A stretch of DNA of 64,000 nucleotides from positions 22,014 to 86,013 of the forward strand of contig DASUAO010000023.1 in the NCBI GenBank assembly GCA_035763745.1, read 5' to 3'. Below, piece after piece: positions 8,305 to 18,300 of the stretch. The translations under genes were made by a program, and so were the position numbers. The notes under the pieces are model-generated. The model did not search any database, was not told the DNA's origin, and saw only the letters and a list, made by a program, of their open reading frames with translations. The stretch's first letter is position 1. Each line of letters begins with the position of its first letter. This DNA comes from DASUAO01 sp035763745. GTDB lineage: Bacteria > Actinomycetota > Acidimicrobiia > IMCC26256 > PALSA-555.

Positions 8305-9146
8305 GCCGGGGCCTGCTCGCGGGTCCCGGCCCAGAGGGTCACGCGGTTGACCGCGAGGTAGCCCATCCGCTCGTAGGTCGGACGCCCGGCATCGCTCGAG
8401 ATGAGCGTGGCGGGGCGGTCGGGCCAGGCCAGTGTCGCGGCCCAGGTCATCGCCTCGCCGTACCCGCGGCTGCGCCGTTCCGGGTCGGAGGTGATCCACT
8501 CCACGTGGACGGCGCCGGGGCTCGCGTGCGCCATCGCGGTGCCCACCGGCTCGCCGTCGACGAGGCCCAGCAGCCATCGGTACTCGTCGCTGTCGAGCAC
8601 GGCATCGATCGGGAACACCGTGCCGGCAGGTCGGTCGGCGAGCTCGGGCATGGGGTAGAAGTCGATGCACGCGCGCTCGAAGCGCAGCACGTCGTCGGGT
8701 TCGGTGACCTCGATGACCTCGAGATCGCCTGGGGGTTCCCGGCGCTCACCCCCCACCCCGCGCACCATGAACGGCGGATGACCCACGGGTGCGAGACCGA
8801 GGTGCCGGAGGTCGCGGATCGGGGTGGGCGCGAGCAGCAACCAGGGCCCGCCGCTGCCCGCGGTGAAGAAGCGCTGGGCGACCTGAATCGCACCGTCGAT
8901 GTTCGCGTCGGCGAGCGGGGCGGTGATCACGGCGCCGTTGAGGTAGGCAGCCGGCGATCCGGCATCGGCCAGCACCATGTGCTCGGTGCGCTCGACTCGT
9001 CCGCCCGCGCCGGTCGCGAGGTGGGCGCACATGTCGGCGAAGCCGTCGGTGTAGGCGCGCAGGAGCGTGTCGGCGGGTGCGTCTCGCTCCCAGCCCGTCG
9101 CGAGGAACTCGCCTTCCTCGGCGACGAACGACGACTGGTCGCTCAT
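8301..9146 (-). CDS. GNAT family N-acetyltransferase
   Basis: A 281-residue protein with a C-terminal GNAT domain. WITSDPERRSRGYGEAMTWAATLAW supplies the R-x-x-G-x-G/A acetyl-CoA pyrophosphate-binding motif, and the end PTYERMGYLAVNRVTLWAG matches the terminal strand of the fold. The N-terminal ~150 residues look like a degenerate second acyltransferase-like half, as in double-GNAT proteins. The ATG at 9146 is chosen because upstream sequence is Arg/Ser-rich and non-coding in character. It lies 28 bp after the aldehyde dehydrogenase stop on the same strand, so it is probably the last gene of that transcript. Confidence 0.82.
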   Translation of the reverse strand: MSDQSSFVAEEGEFLATGWERDAPADTLLRAYTDGFADMCAHLATGAGGRVERTEHMVLADAGSPAAYLNGAVITAPLADANIDGAIQVAQRFFTAGSGGPWLLLAPTPIRDLRHLGLAPVGHPPFMVRGVGGERREPPGDLEVIEVTEPDDVLRFERACIDFYPMPELADRPAGTVFPIDAVLDSDEYRWLLGLVDGEPVGTAMAHASPGAVHVEWITSDPERRSRGYGEAMTWAATLAWPDRPATLISSDAGRPTYERMGYLAVNRVTLWAGTREQAPA

Positions 9147-9174
9147 CGTTGCGATCGAGTGGCGCGGCCCATGG

Positions 9175-10587
9175 CTACAGGAACCTCCGCATGAGCTTCT
9201 CCTTGCGCGCCGTGTAGGGCGGGTACGCGAGGGCGGGGTCGGGCTTCGGCCGCTTGCGCAGGACCGACTTCGTGTGCGTGAACGTGTCGAAGCTGGCCTT
9301 GCCGTGGTAGGCGCCGACACCGCTCTCGCCCACGCCGCCGAAGGGCAGCTCGGCGACCGCGGTGTGGAACAGCGTGGCGTTCACGCAGGCACCACCGCTG
9401 CTCGTCCGTGCGAGCACGCGGTCGCTCGCGTCGCCGTCGTTCGCGAACACGTAGAGGGCGAGCGGCTTGTCGCGCTCGTTCACGAACTCGATCGCCGCAT
9501 CGGTGCTGTCGACCGGGAGGACGGGCAGGATCGGCCCGAAGATCTCCTCCTGCATGGCGGGGGAGTCGGGCGCGACGTCTCGCAGCACGGTGGGAGCCAG
9601 GTAGCGCTCGGCGGCGTCGTGGTCGCCCCCGGTCACCGCAGTGCCGGAGTCGAGCAGCGAGACCAGGCGCGAGAAGTGGCGGTCGTCGATGATGCGGGCG
9701 TAGTCGGGGCTGGCCTTGGGGTCGGTGCCGTAGAAGTCGGTGACCGCCTCGCGCATGAGCTCGAGGAGATGCTCCTCGTGCTGGCGGGCCACGAGCACGT
9801 AGTCGGGGGCGATGCAGGTCTGGCCGGCGTTGAGGAACCGGCCCCAGACGATGCGTCGGGCCGCCACCTCGAGGTCGGCCGACGCGTCCACGATCACCGG
9901 GCTCTTCCCGCCGAGCTCGAGCGTGACCGGCGTGAGGTGCTCGGCCGCGGCGCGCATCACGATCCGGCCGACGGTGCCGTTGCCCGTGTAGAAGATGTGG
10001 TCCCAGCGCTGAGCCAGCAGCGCCTGGGTCTCCTCCACGGCGCCTTCGACCACTGCGATCGCGTCGGTGTCGAGGGCGTCCCCGATCAGGCTGGTGAGCA
10101 CCGCCGACGTGCGGGGCGCAACCTCCGACGGCTTCACGACCGCCGTGTTGCCCGCCGCGATGGCGCCGATCAGCGGTACGAGGGTGAGCTGCACCGGGTA
10201 GTTCCACGGGGAGATGATCAGCACGACGCCGAGCGGCTCGCGCACCACGCGCGCCTTCGACGGCTTCGTGGCGAGCGCGGTGCGGACCTTCGTGGGCCGG
10301 GTCCAGCGCTTCAGGTGCTTGCGAACATGGTCGATCTCGTTCAGGACGAACCCGATCTCGGTCCCCCACGCCTCGAGCGGCGGCTTCGCGAGGTCGCCCG
10401 CGAGGGCGTCGAGGATCTCGGGCTCCCGCTCGGTGAGGGCGCTCCGCAACGCGTCGAGCTGCGCCCGTCGCCACGCGAGCGGACGGGTGTGTCCGGTGTC
10501 GAACGTCCGCCGCAGGCGGGCGACGAGCGCGGGGGCGTCCAGGTCCGGGGTCGCAGGGGTGGGAGGTCGCTCGTCGGTGACGGTCAC
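9175..10587 (-). CDS. Aldehyde dehydrogenase (class 3-like)
   Basis: A 470-residue NAD(P)-dependent aldehyde dehydrogenase, the short length and SPWNYPVQL motif being typical of the fatty-aldehyde/class 3 group. Catalytic residues are visible: Lys152 in VVKPSE, Glu224 in LELGGKSPV, and nucleophile Cys258 in NAGQTCIAPDY. The C-terminal PFGGVGESGVGAYHG matches the oligomerisation-site motif. It probably oxidises medium or long aldehydes to acids that could feed the nearby acyl-CoA synthetases. The GTG start at 10587 is preceded by GGAGGG at suitable spacing. No membrane-anchoring hydrophobic tail is present, so it should be soluble. Confidence 0.92.
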   Translation of the reverse strand: MTVTDERPPTPATPDLDAPALVARLRRTFDTGHTRPLAWRRAQLDALRSALTEREPEILDALAGDLAKPPLEAWGTEIGFVLNEIDHVRKHLKRWTRPTKVRTALATKPSKARVVREPLGVVLIISPWNYPVQLTLVPLIGAIAAGNTAVVKPSEVAPRTSAVLTSLIGDALDTDAIAVVEGAVEETQALLAQRWDHIFYTGNGTVGRIVMRAAAEHLTPVTLELGGKSPVIVDASADLEVAARRIVWGRFLNAGQTCIAPDYVLVARQHEEHLLELMREAVTDFYGTDPKASPDYARIIDDRHFSRLVSLLDSGTAVTGGDHDAAERYLAPTVLRDVAPDSPAMQEEIFGPILPVLPVDSTDAAIEFVNERDKPLALYVFANDGDASDRVLARTSSGGACVNATLFHTAVAELPFGGVGESGVGAYHGKASFDTFTHTKSVLRKRPKPDPALAYPPYTARKEKLMRRFL

Positions 10588-10632
10588 AGGTCCCTCCAGT
10601 GGGTCGGGTCGGCGGCTCGGTGACCGCTCGGG

Positions 10633-11337
10633 TCAGTCGAGGAGGTCGAGGACGCGCCGCAGGTCGGGGGCGGTGGCGACGGGGTCGTCGACGACGTCGG
10701 CGGGCGCGGTGGTGTCGGGCCAGTGGCCCTCGCGCTGGAGGTAGAGCGGGGTCATGCCGAGCTGGCGGGGCCCGACGACGTCCGGTCCCCAGGTGTCGCC
10801 CACGAACAGCACGTCCTCGGGGGCGACGCCCACCTTGTCGAGCGTGTGCTCGAAGATGCGGGGGTGGGGCTTGCGAGCGCCCGCCCACGCCGACGAGATG
10901 ACGACGTCGACGGAGTCTGTGAGCCCGGCCTCGTCGACGGCTTCGGCGAGGTCCCAGTCCCAGTTCGAGCAGATCGCCAGCAGGACCCCCCGTGCCTTGG
11001 CGGCGGCGAGCACCTCGACGACCTCGTCATAGGGCTCGAGCACGCGGGTCTCCTGCCCCTTGCGGAACTTCTCCATCACGACCTCGTACTCGCCGGGGTG
11101 GAGGTCGGTCTCGCTGAGCATCCCCAGCATGCGCTGGCGCTGCCACTCGACGTAGTGATCGCGGCTCTGCGAGTGCTCGAGGTGCTCGACCCCGTCGAGC
11201 CCGTCGTTCCACCAGCGGCTGCGCAGGTCGTCGTCGAGCTCGACCCCGTGCTCGGCGAGCACCTCGTCGACCGCGACCCACTGGGTCGCGCGGGCGAGCG
11301 TTCCGTAGAAGTCGAGGAGGACCGCGCTGACCGCCAT
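10633..11337 (-). CDS. HAD superfamily hydrolase (phosphatase-like)
   Basis: A 234-residue HAD protein. Motif I is DFYGTL (nucleophile Asp9; the usual second Asp is Tyr11, which recurs in several HAD subfamilies). Motif II is ICSNWDWD, motif III AGARKPHPRIF with the catalytic Lys, and motif IV LFVGDTWGPDV. An alpha-helical C1 cap lies between motifs I and II. A phosphate monoester or haloacid-type substrate is likely but unspecified. The ATG at 11337 is favoured over the ATG at 11346 because TACCAT sits exactly 7 bp upstream. A piece of this gene (residues near 12-32) is duplicated at 20861-20913. Confidence 0.88.
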   Translation of the reverse strand: MAVSAVLLDFYGTLARATQWVAVDEVLAEHGVELDDDLRSRWWNDGLDGVEHLEHSQSRDHYVEWQRQRMLGMLSETDLHPGEYEVVMEKFRKGQETRVLEPYDEVVEVLAAAKARGVLLAICSNWDWDLAEAVDEAGLTDSVDVVISSAWAGARKPHPRIFEHTLDKVGVAPEDVLFVGDTWGPDVVGPRQLGMTPLYLQREGHWPDTTAPADVVDDPVATAPDLRRVLDLLD

Positions 11338-11344
11338 CGGGCCC

Positions 11345-11350
11345 ATGGTA
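11345..11350 (-). promoter_or_regulatory. -10 box TACCAT of a leaderless promoter
   Basis: On the minus strand TACCAT (11350 to 11345) ends 7 bp before the ATG at 11337. This geometry selects that ATG as the HAD gene start and implies a leaderless message. Confidence 0.6.
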
Positions 11351-11422
11351 CGCCCGGGGGTGCGCGGTCGCTCCCGGGCGAGGCCCATCGAAGTGTCGAT
11401 CGAACGATGGCGCCGAGCCCGA

Positions 11423-11730
11423 TCAGGGGCAGATGACCGAACCGTCTGAGTAGTGGTGGCAGCCGTCGTTCGGGTCGTAGTCGTAGCTCGTCGTCGTGGT
11501 GGCCGGCTGCGTTGACGGTGGTGTGGACCGGCGTCCTGGGGGGCAGCGTCGGCACGGTCGTCGTGGTCGTCGTCGGGCTGTTCCTGATCGCGTTCTCGGC
11601 GGCGTCCCGGCAGGCCTTGACGTCCGCCAGGGCCTGGGGCGGGGCCGAATCGGACTCGATCGCCCCCCGGACGCGGCCCGCCACGAGGAACCGGCGCGCC
11701 TGGAGCAACGTGGTGGAAGCGACGTGGTGG
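11423..11730 (-). pseudogene. Possible frameshifted relic of a small gene
   Basis: This lies in the 486-bp stretch (11338-11823) without an intact gene. One minus-strand frame reads plausibly as protein (AGRVRGAIESDSAPPQALAD, then VKACRDAAENAIRNSPTTTTTTVPTLPPRTPVHTTV). Near 11500 the sensible reading moves to another frame (ATTTTSYDYDPNDGCHHYSDGSVICP) and stops at 11423. The shared Thr-rich linker and the Cys pair near the end suggest a small secreted or surface protein broken by an indel. No start, signal peptide or family is recognisable. Random GC-rich open frame is an alternative. Confidence 0.35.
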
Positions 11731-11745
11731 AAGCGACGTGGTGGC
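11708..11745 (+). repeat. 14-bp tandem repeat ACGTGGTGGAAGCG (x2.6)
   Basis: Two exact 14-bp copies (11708-11721, 11722-11735) are followed by a partial third. They lie in the gene-free stretch downstream of the giant gene cluster. The repeat could have arisen by slippage and adds to the impression of decaying DNA here. Confidence 0.8.
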
Positions 11746-11772
11746 GCGGGCGTGCCCGGTACGAGTCCTTGC

Positions 11773-11787
11773 GGCGGCCGGGCCGCC
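11773..11787. terminator. GC-rich hairpin downstream of the 11824-12354 gene
   Basis: GGCGGCC-G-GGCCGCC is a perfect inverted repeat 36 bp beyond the minus-strand gene's stop. It has no T-tract, so intrinsic termination is uncertain, although high-GC actinobacteria often use such hairpins. Confidence 0.35.
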
Positions 11788-11823
11788 ACCGGGTGCGTGC
11801 ACTCGCCCGCTGTCGCGGCGTCG

Positions 11824-12354
11824 CTAGGGGCCACCCGGACTGGTCGGGACGGGAAGGGACGCGCATTCGTCGGGGAGCGTCATCTTCCCCGGGGTCTTCG
11901 AGAACCGCTCCATCACGATCCACTCGTCGAGGTCCGGGTCGTAGAGGTTCTGCATGCCGAAGTGCAGCACCTGCCAGAAGGTGCTCGGGTCCTGCTCGTC
12001 CACGTAGAAGTCGCCCATCATGATGGGGATCCGGAGCCGCGCGTCGCTGTCGTCCGTCTCGGGGATGCCCCCCATCGGGGTGACGATGTCGGGTGGGATC
12101 ACCTCGGGGGTCGGTTCCCACACCACCCCGGCTCGGAAGTGGTGCACTCGCCGGGGCTTCGCGCCCTGGAGGGTCTCCGCACCGACGTAGTGCGACTCCT
12201 CGAGGAACGCGTTGAAGTCGTCGAGGCTGAACGCCCCGACCGGGGTGCACGGGCGCCGTGCCACCCCCGGCCACTTGTAGGTGAGCGTGTAGAGGTTGCC
12301 GTCGGCGATGACGTTGGTGAAGTGGATGGGGTACGTGTCACCACCCGCGATCAT
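11824..12354 (-). CDS. Unknown protein downstream of the giant Ig-repeat gene
   Basis: A 176-residue protein, not recognised. From the ATG at 12354 it reads MIAGGDTYPIHFTNVIADGN, with good protein-like composition to the end, unlike the Arg/Ser-rich sequence upstream of that ATG. It has many aromatic and acidic residues, two Cys (one in RRPCTPVG, one in PDECASLP), a Pro-rich C-terminal tail, and no signal peptide or membrane helix. It starts 37 bp after the stop of the giant gene in a different frame, so it is a separate product probably on the same transcript. A partner or protective protein for the giant product is speculation. Confidence 0.6.
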   Translation of the reverse strand: MIAGGDTYPIHFTNVIADGNLYTLTYKWPGVARRPCTPVGAFSLDDFNAFLEESHYVGAETLQGAKPRRVHHFRAGVVWEPTPEVIPPDIVTPMGGIPETDDSDARLRIPIMMGDFYVDEQDPSTFWQVLHFGMQNLYDPDLDEWIVMERFSKTPGKMTLPDECASLPVPTSPGGP

Positions 12355-12391
12355 CTGGCTGTTGCCGTCCCTGCCGGTCCAGGGAGAGCGT

Positions 12392-15300
12392 CTAGCCGGA
12401 GAGCGTCCGGTACGACTGGGACATGCAGCTCTGGAACGCCGCGGTGTCGCGGAGCTCGTCCACCGTCTTGAACTCGGTGAAGTCGGTCTCGAAGCCACCG
12501 CTGTCGTAGACGCCGAAGCCGAACTGGAGCGCGGGCACGCCGTATTTGCGGGCGGACCGCAACGCCCGCCATCCCATTGCGGTCGACTGCAGGTTGCCGC
12601 TGGCCGAGAAGCCGGCCGGGGTGCTGCGCAGCCCGAGGGCGCGCTGGGCCGCGACGCCGGGGGTCGTGGTGTGCAGCGACCCGAACGTGTCCGTGCCGGC
12701 GTTGGCGATCGCCTGTGCGGCCCGCGCGGCCTGGTAGGCCGCTCGGCCCGCGTGATCGATCACGTTCCCGGCCGCGAGCACCGTTTGCTGGGCGGAGGGC
12801 ACCTGGCCCGCCGGCGGCGGCTCGTAGCCGTCCGCGGTGCCGTCCTGAAACCCCCACCTCGCGCTGCACTGGGCCAGCGTCAGCGGGGCGAGGAGCGTCC
12901 CCTTGAGGGCGGCGGTCGCGCGGCCGTCGACACCGGGGATGAAGTCGACGAGCAGGGCGCTCGCCGTGAGCGCGGCAATCGCGACCCCGCACGGCCCGCA
13001 CGCGATCGTGAGGGCGATGGGTGCGGCGACCGCCAGCAGGCCGACCGCGTACTTGCCGGCCTGGGCCAGCGCCTGCTCGGTGATGTCGTCCGAGGTCAGG
13101 TACCGCGCCGTCACCGAGTTCGACGGTGCCCCCACGAGCGCCAACGCCTTGCGGTCCTGGGTCACCGTGTTGGCGATGATGCCCCCCGAGTAGCCCGCCC
13201 ACTTCCCCTCGCAGGCACCGCCGCCGGCGCGGCCCTCGCCGGGGCCCGGGACCCGGGCTCCGGTCTGGAGGTCGACGTAGTAGTCGCAGTCGACGAGCTC
13301 CTCGGCGCTCACGAGCACGACGGTCCCGATCACGTACGAGTTCTGCCCGGGCGGTCCCCCCGGGCAGTTGGGCGCCGGGCTCTCGATCCTGACGCCCTTG
13401 CCGACCGACAGCGTTCCGCACTGCACCCCGTAGAGGGCGTCGGCCCTGATCCTGGGCCGGTCGGAGGTGGTCTGGACGACGATCCCCTCCTTCTCGAAGG
13501 TGCGGCCGGGATTGCTCCGGGACCGGGGCCCGCAGCGAAGGCCGGTCGTGCCCCACGTCGAACCGCCGCAGTACACCGCCGGCGTCGCGTCAGTGAAGGT
13601 GGTGACCTCGTTGTCGACCGCGGCCCAGCCGAGGAACCGGAACCCGACCGCGGGCGGCGACGTGCGCAGCTCGACGAAGCTCCCCGGGTTCCATGCACCG
13701 ATCCCGCCTCCCGTGCCGATGCAGTCGGATTCGGGGTACCCCTGGATCCACGGGTAGCCGCCCATCGCCTGGCCGAAGTCGGACGGCCGGTACTCGGTCG
13801 GGTCGTTCGGGTCCACCGACCCGTCGTTCGTGATGCGCTGGATGGTCACCCCGGAGTCGATGACCTGGCACGCGTCGAACGCGACGAAGAGATCGCCGGA
13901 CACCCCCTCGCGGCTCGAGCAGTTTTGCGGGAAGCAGGGTGGCGCCGCTGGCGCGCTGCCGTCTCGGCCCTGGCCGGGGGGCGTGCGCCCCCGGACGAGC
14001 GGCAGCACCGTCAGGCGGTTGTCCGGGTTCACCCTCGCGAACAGCTCGGTGCCGAACCGTTCGCGGATTTGCGCAGCATCCAAGGTGTCGCACCTCGACG
14101 AGCTGCGTCTCCCGGACGCGACGTCGGCGGCCTCCTGCAGGCAGAACGCCTTCGCCGCGTCGTAGTAGGAGCCGGGTCCGCATCCCAAAGCGCGCCTGCG
14201 GTCAGTGACTCCACGGGCCCCGGAAATGCGGGTGTCGAACTCCACGAGACCGGGCGGCGCGTTCACCTGGAGCGCAGAGCAGACGGACCCGAGGGCGAAG
14301 GTCGCGAAGGTCTCGAGGTCGTCGTCGACGACGATCGTGCGGGCATGCGGTGAAGGCGGCGCGCTCGTGCCGGGATCGGTCGTGCCGGGGTCGGTCGTGC
14401 CGGGGTCGGTCGTGCCGGGGTCGGTCGTGCCGGGGTCGGTCGTGCCGGGGTCGGTCGTGCCGGGCGTGGTCGGGGCGGGCAACGAGCGGTCGGCGTAGAC
14501 GAAGGTGCCGTCGCCGTCCTGCCAGCCCGTGAAGGTCGCGCCCTCGGCCAGCACGGTGGGGTCGAGCGTCACCGAGGTCCCGGCGAGGTAGCGGGGCGAG
14601 TCGTCGGGGCAGTTCGGGGCGGAGGCGACGCTCACCTCGCCGAGCGGCGTGCCGTTCCCGTCAACTCCGGGCGCGGCCTGGGCGCGCAGGGTGAAGCACT
14701 CCACGAAGCGGGCCGTGACCGTGATCGCCGGGGCGGCGGTCTGGCTCCAGGGGTTCGGGGAGATCTCGGGGTCGTCGATGTCGACGACCGCTTCGGCGTC
14801 CCGTCCGAGTGCGGGGTCCGGGGTCCCGTCGAGGTCCCAGCCGTCGCGGACGAGGTCGTCGTCGTCCGGGGTCGCCCGGACCCGCACCTGGGTGGCGCGG
14901 GTGAAGCCGTCGACGTCGGGCGACGAGCAGTTCTCGGGGGTGAGCACCTCGGTCGTGCCCGGTTCGCTCGTGCCGGGGTCGCTCGTGCCGGGGTCGGTCG
15001 TGCCGGGGTCGGTCGTGCCGGGGTCGGTCGTGCCGGGGTCGGTCGTGCCGGACAACGAGATGGCCACGTTCACGGTCCGGCACGTCGGGCCGAACACGGC
15101 GCCGAAGGCGGTGTCGGCGGTCATCGAGAACCGCACCTGGACGTTGTTGGCGATCAGCGCGAGGGGCGTGGGGTTCCCCGGGGTCGGTGCGACGATCTGG
15201 CCCTGCTGGTTGGGGAGCACGTCGCCGATCCCGAACACCTGCGCGTCGTCCGGGAGGTTCTCGAAGCGGTAGAAGCGGTCGCGTTCGTCATAGGCGTCGT

Positions 15301-18300
15301 TGCGTGTACCGAAGGGGACGATCTCGAGGCCGGTGCCGTAGGTGTAGCCGTCGCTGCCGTCGGGGAGCGTGCAGTCGGGCGGGGTGTTGTGCTCGAGCCT
15401 GCCCTGCCCGATGATCGTCTCGTCCAGGCGCAGGCAGGGCACCGCGAACTCGGCCCGCAGCGCCCAGGTCGAGAAGTCGTCCCTGATCGTGAACGTGGTG
15501 GTCGCGGCACCGGTGGTCTCGTCGGGCGGCCCGCCGTCCTTGGGGAACCATCCCGCCTGCTGGTCGTCGAGGCGCAGCCAGCCGCGGAACTCGCCGCCCG
15601 GCCCGGTCGGCGTGGCGGTCACGCTGATCTCGGTGCCCTGCAGGTACCGGTCGTGGGCGGTCGGGTCGTCGCCGCCGCAGTTCGGCGGCGTGTCGACGGT
15701 CACGCTGCCCTGGGCGGGCTCGGAGGTGTAGACCTCGATCGGGTAGCAGCCCCGCACTTTGACCCCGAGCTCTTCCTCGACGCCGTTCCAGGTCGCGTCG
15801 CCCCAGTAGCGGACCCGCACGGTCGAGCGCGGCTCCTGGGCCGAGATGCGTCCGAACGTGCCGGTGCAGCCGAGCGTGCTCACGTCCACCTCGCACCAGA
15901 TCCGCCCGTCGGCGAACACCGTGACCCGGCCCGTCGCACCGGCCGGCTGCACCCAGGTGACCGTGGTGGTCTGGTCCTCGACCGGCACCGGGGGCGCGAT
16001 GCGGGCCCGCAGCGCCGGGTTGCCTCGGGTTCCGGTGATCGCGAACGGGGTGGCCTGGGAGGGCTCGAAGAGCGAGTCGCCGGAGTAGGTCGCGCGGTAG
16101 GAGTGCTCGGCGATCGTCGTCCAGACCACCGCGCAGGTGCCGGCCCGCCTCCCGTCGCGCAGGCGCGTCTCGCAGGTGGTGCCGTCGTCGGCGGTGATGG
16201 TGATGGTCCCGGTCGGGTCCTCAGCCGTCCCGCCGGCGCCCCGTTGGAGGGTTGCCAACACCCGGGTGGGCTCGCCGACGGGCGCCGCGTTGGCGGTGAC
16301 CTCCAGGCTGGTCGTGATCCGCTCGATCGTGACCGGGTTCGCGGCCGTGCTGGGCCGGTAGGCGCGGGGGTCGGCCGGGCGGTACGCGGCCTCGATCCGC
16401 TCGACCGGCCACGCGACGTCGTCGCCGCCGTCGACGCGAGCTGTCGCCTTGCCGTCGGCGTCGACGGCGACGGCGGTGAGGAACCGGCGGGCCTCGCCGC
16501 TGTCCCGGACCTCGACGGCCTCGAAGACGACCCGACCGCGCCGGACGGCCCGGGTGCCGGCGAAGGTGACCTCGGCGACGAGCCTGGCCTCCGAGCCCAG
16601 CAGGATCCGCCCGGGTGAGGTGAGCGTGAGCGTCGTCGAGGCCGGGTCCACCTCGACGTCCGTGGTGACCGCAGGCGCGGCCCCACCGCTGCTCGAGGAG
16701 TACTCGGCGGTCACCGCCTGGGCCCCGAACCCGAGGATCGCCGCGCTCGCCGGGCACACCGCGGCGTCGCCGCCGCAGACCTCGAGTCGGGCCACCCCGG
16801 CGTCGAGGCGCACGTTCCGGGCGAGGACGTCGTTGCGGGACCGGAAGGTGATCGCCCCGGCGGCGGGACCGCCGGTCACGGCCGAGGTCGCGCGCACGAC
16901 GAGCGTCCCGGCCGACCCGTGCTCGAGGCGGGTGGGGCCGCTGATGGTCAGGGTCGCCGACGCCGGCTCGGCCTGGAGCAGCGCGTACGGCGACGGGTTC
17001 TCGCCGGGCGCGTAGTTGCGGTCGCCGGCGTAGGAGGCGAGCACCAGGGTGCGCGTCCGTGACGGCGCGAAGTCGAGCTCGGCGACGCCGTCGACCAGTG
17101 GCGCGCTCCCGAGGGATCGGCGGGGGTTGACGCTCAGGTCGAAGAACTCGACGCGACCGGTCGGTCCCGCGCCGCGCACGGGGAGCGTCGCGGTGATCGT
17201 GACCTGCTCGCCGACCGTCGGCTGCGCGGGGGAGAACGCGACGTCGGGCACGGCCCGGATCTGAGCCACCTCGACCGAGATCCGGTCGTCGCGGCCGGGG
17301 TACAGGTCCAGGACGCTGCTCGGCTCGAAGTCCTCGTCGCCGAGGTACTCCGCCCAGATCCTGTGCGGCCCGCCGGGTCGGGTGGCGGGCAGCGTGTCGA
17401 TGCGGAACGAGAACCGCCCGTCGGCGTCGAGCGTGGCGGTGTCGAGGAGCCCGATGTTGCCGACGAGCCGCACGGTGCCGGTCGGGGTCCCGGAGCCCGG
17501 CGTGGTGACCACCCCCTCGAAGGTGAAGGGGTCGCCGTAGTCGCGGGCCCGAGCCTGGGAGCCGAACATCCGCACCCCGGTCACCTGGCGTGCGACCGTG
17601 ACGTCGAAGGTGGCGTCGGCCGGGTCGAGGTCCTCGTCGCCGGCGTAGACGGCCGTGAGCGTGCGCGGGCCCGCCGCGGTGGTCCGGAAGGTGATCGACG
17701 TCGAGGCGGTCGAGGACGTCGCGGCGGTCGAGGCCGTCGGCGCGTCGCTGCTGAGGAGCCCGGTGCCGACCTCCTCGGTGCCGTCGAGCAGGCGGATCTC
17801 CTGGCGGAACAGGTCGGCGCCGGGGATCGGCGCACTGACCACGACCCGGACCCGCACCGAGTCGCCGACCCGCGGGGCGGTGTCGGCGGTGGTGGCGCGC
17901 AGCAGCACCGGTGCCCGGCTGATCGTCTGGGCCAGCGGCGCCGAGGTGAGCGGGCGGATGCCGGCGTTCCCCGAGTAGCGGGCCTCGATCGTGTAGAGCC
18001 CCGGGGTGAGCGCGGTGGTGGTGAGCGTCGCACGGCCGTCGGCGTCGAGCGTGCCGGTGCCCAGCTCGAGCTCGCCCGACGCCGTGGGGACCGGCCCGGT
18101 CGGCGCCGCCGGGCCGGCGGGGGCCGCCGGCCGGCTCGTGGGGGTCGTGCCCGCGACTTCCTCGGCGACGACGTCGATCACCTCGTCGAAGGGTGCGAAG
18201 CCCTCGTCGCCGGCATAGGAGATCGTGATCCGGTGCGGTCCCGGACCGAACACCGCGGTGAACGTCAGGTCCTCGACGTTGTCGGCGTCGGCGGCCAGCG

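Noticed and set aside
11824..12394. Readthrough of the giant gene's TAG into the downstream protein
   Set aside because: The downstream reading frame is offset, so stop suppression would not join them.
14367..15050. CRISPR or independent regulatory repeats
   Set aside because: The 15-bp units are in frame and encode TTDPG linkers inside the giant protein.
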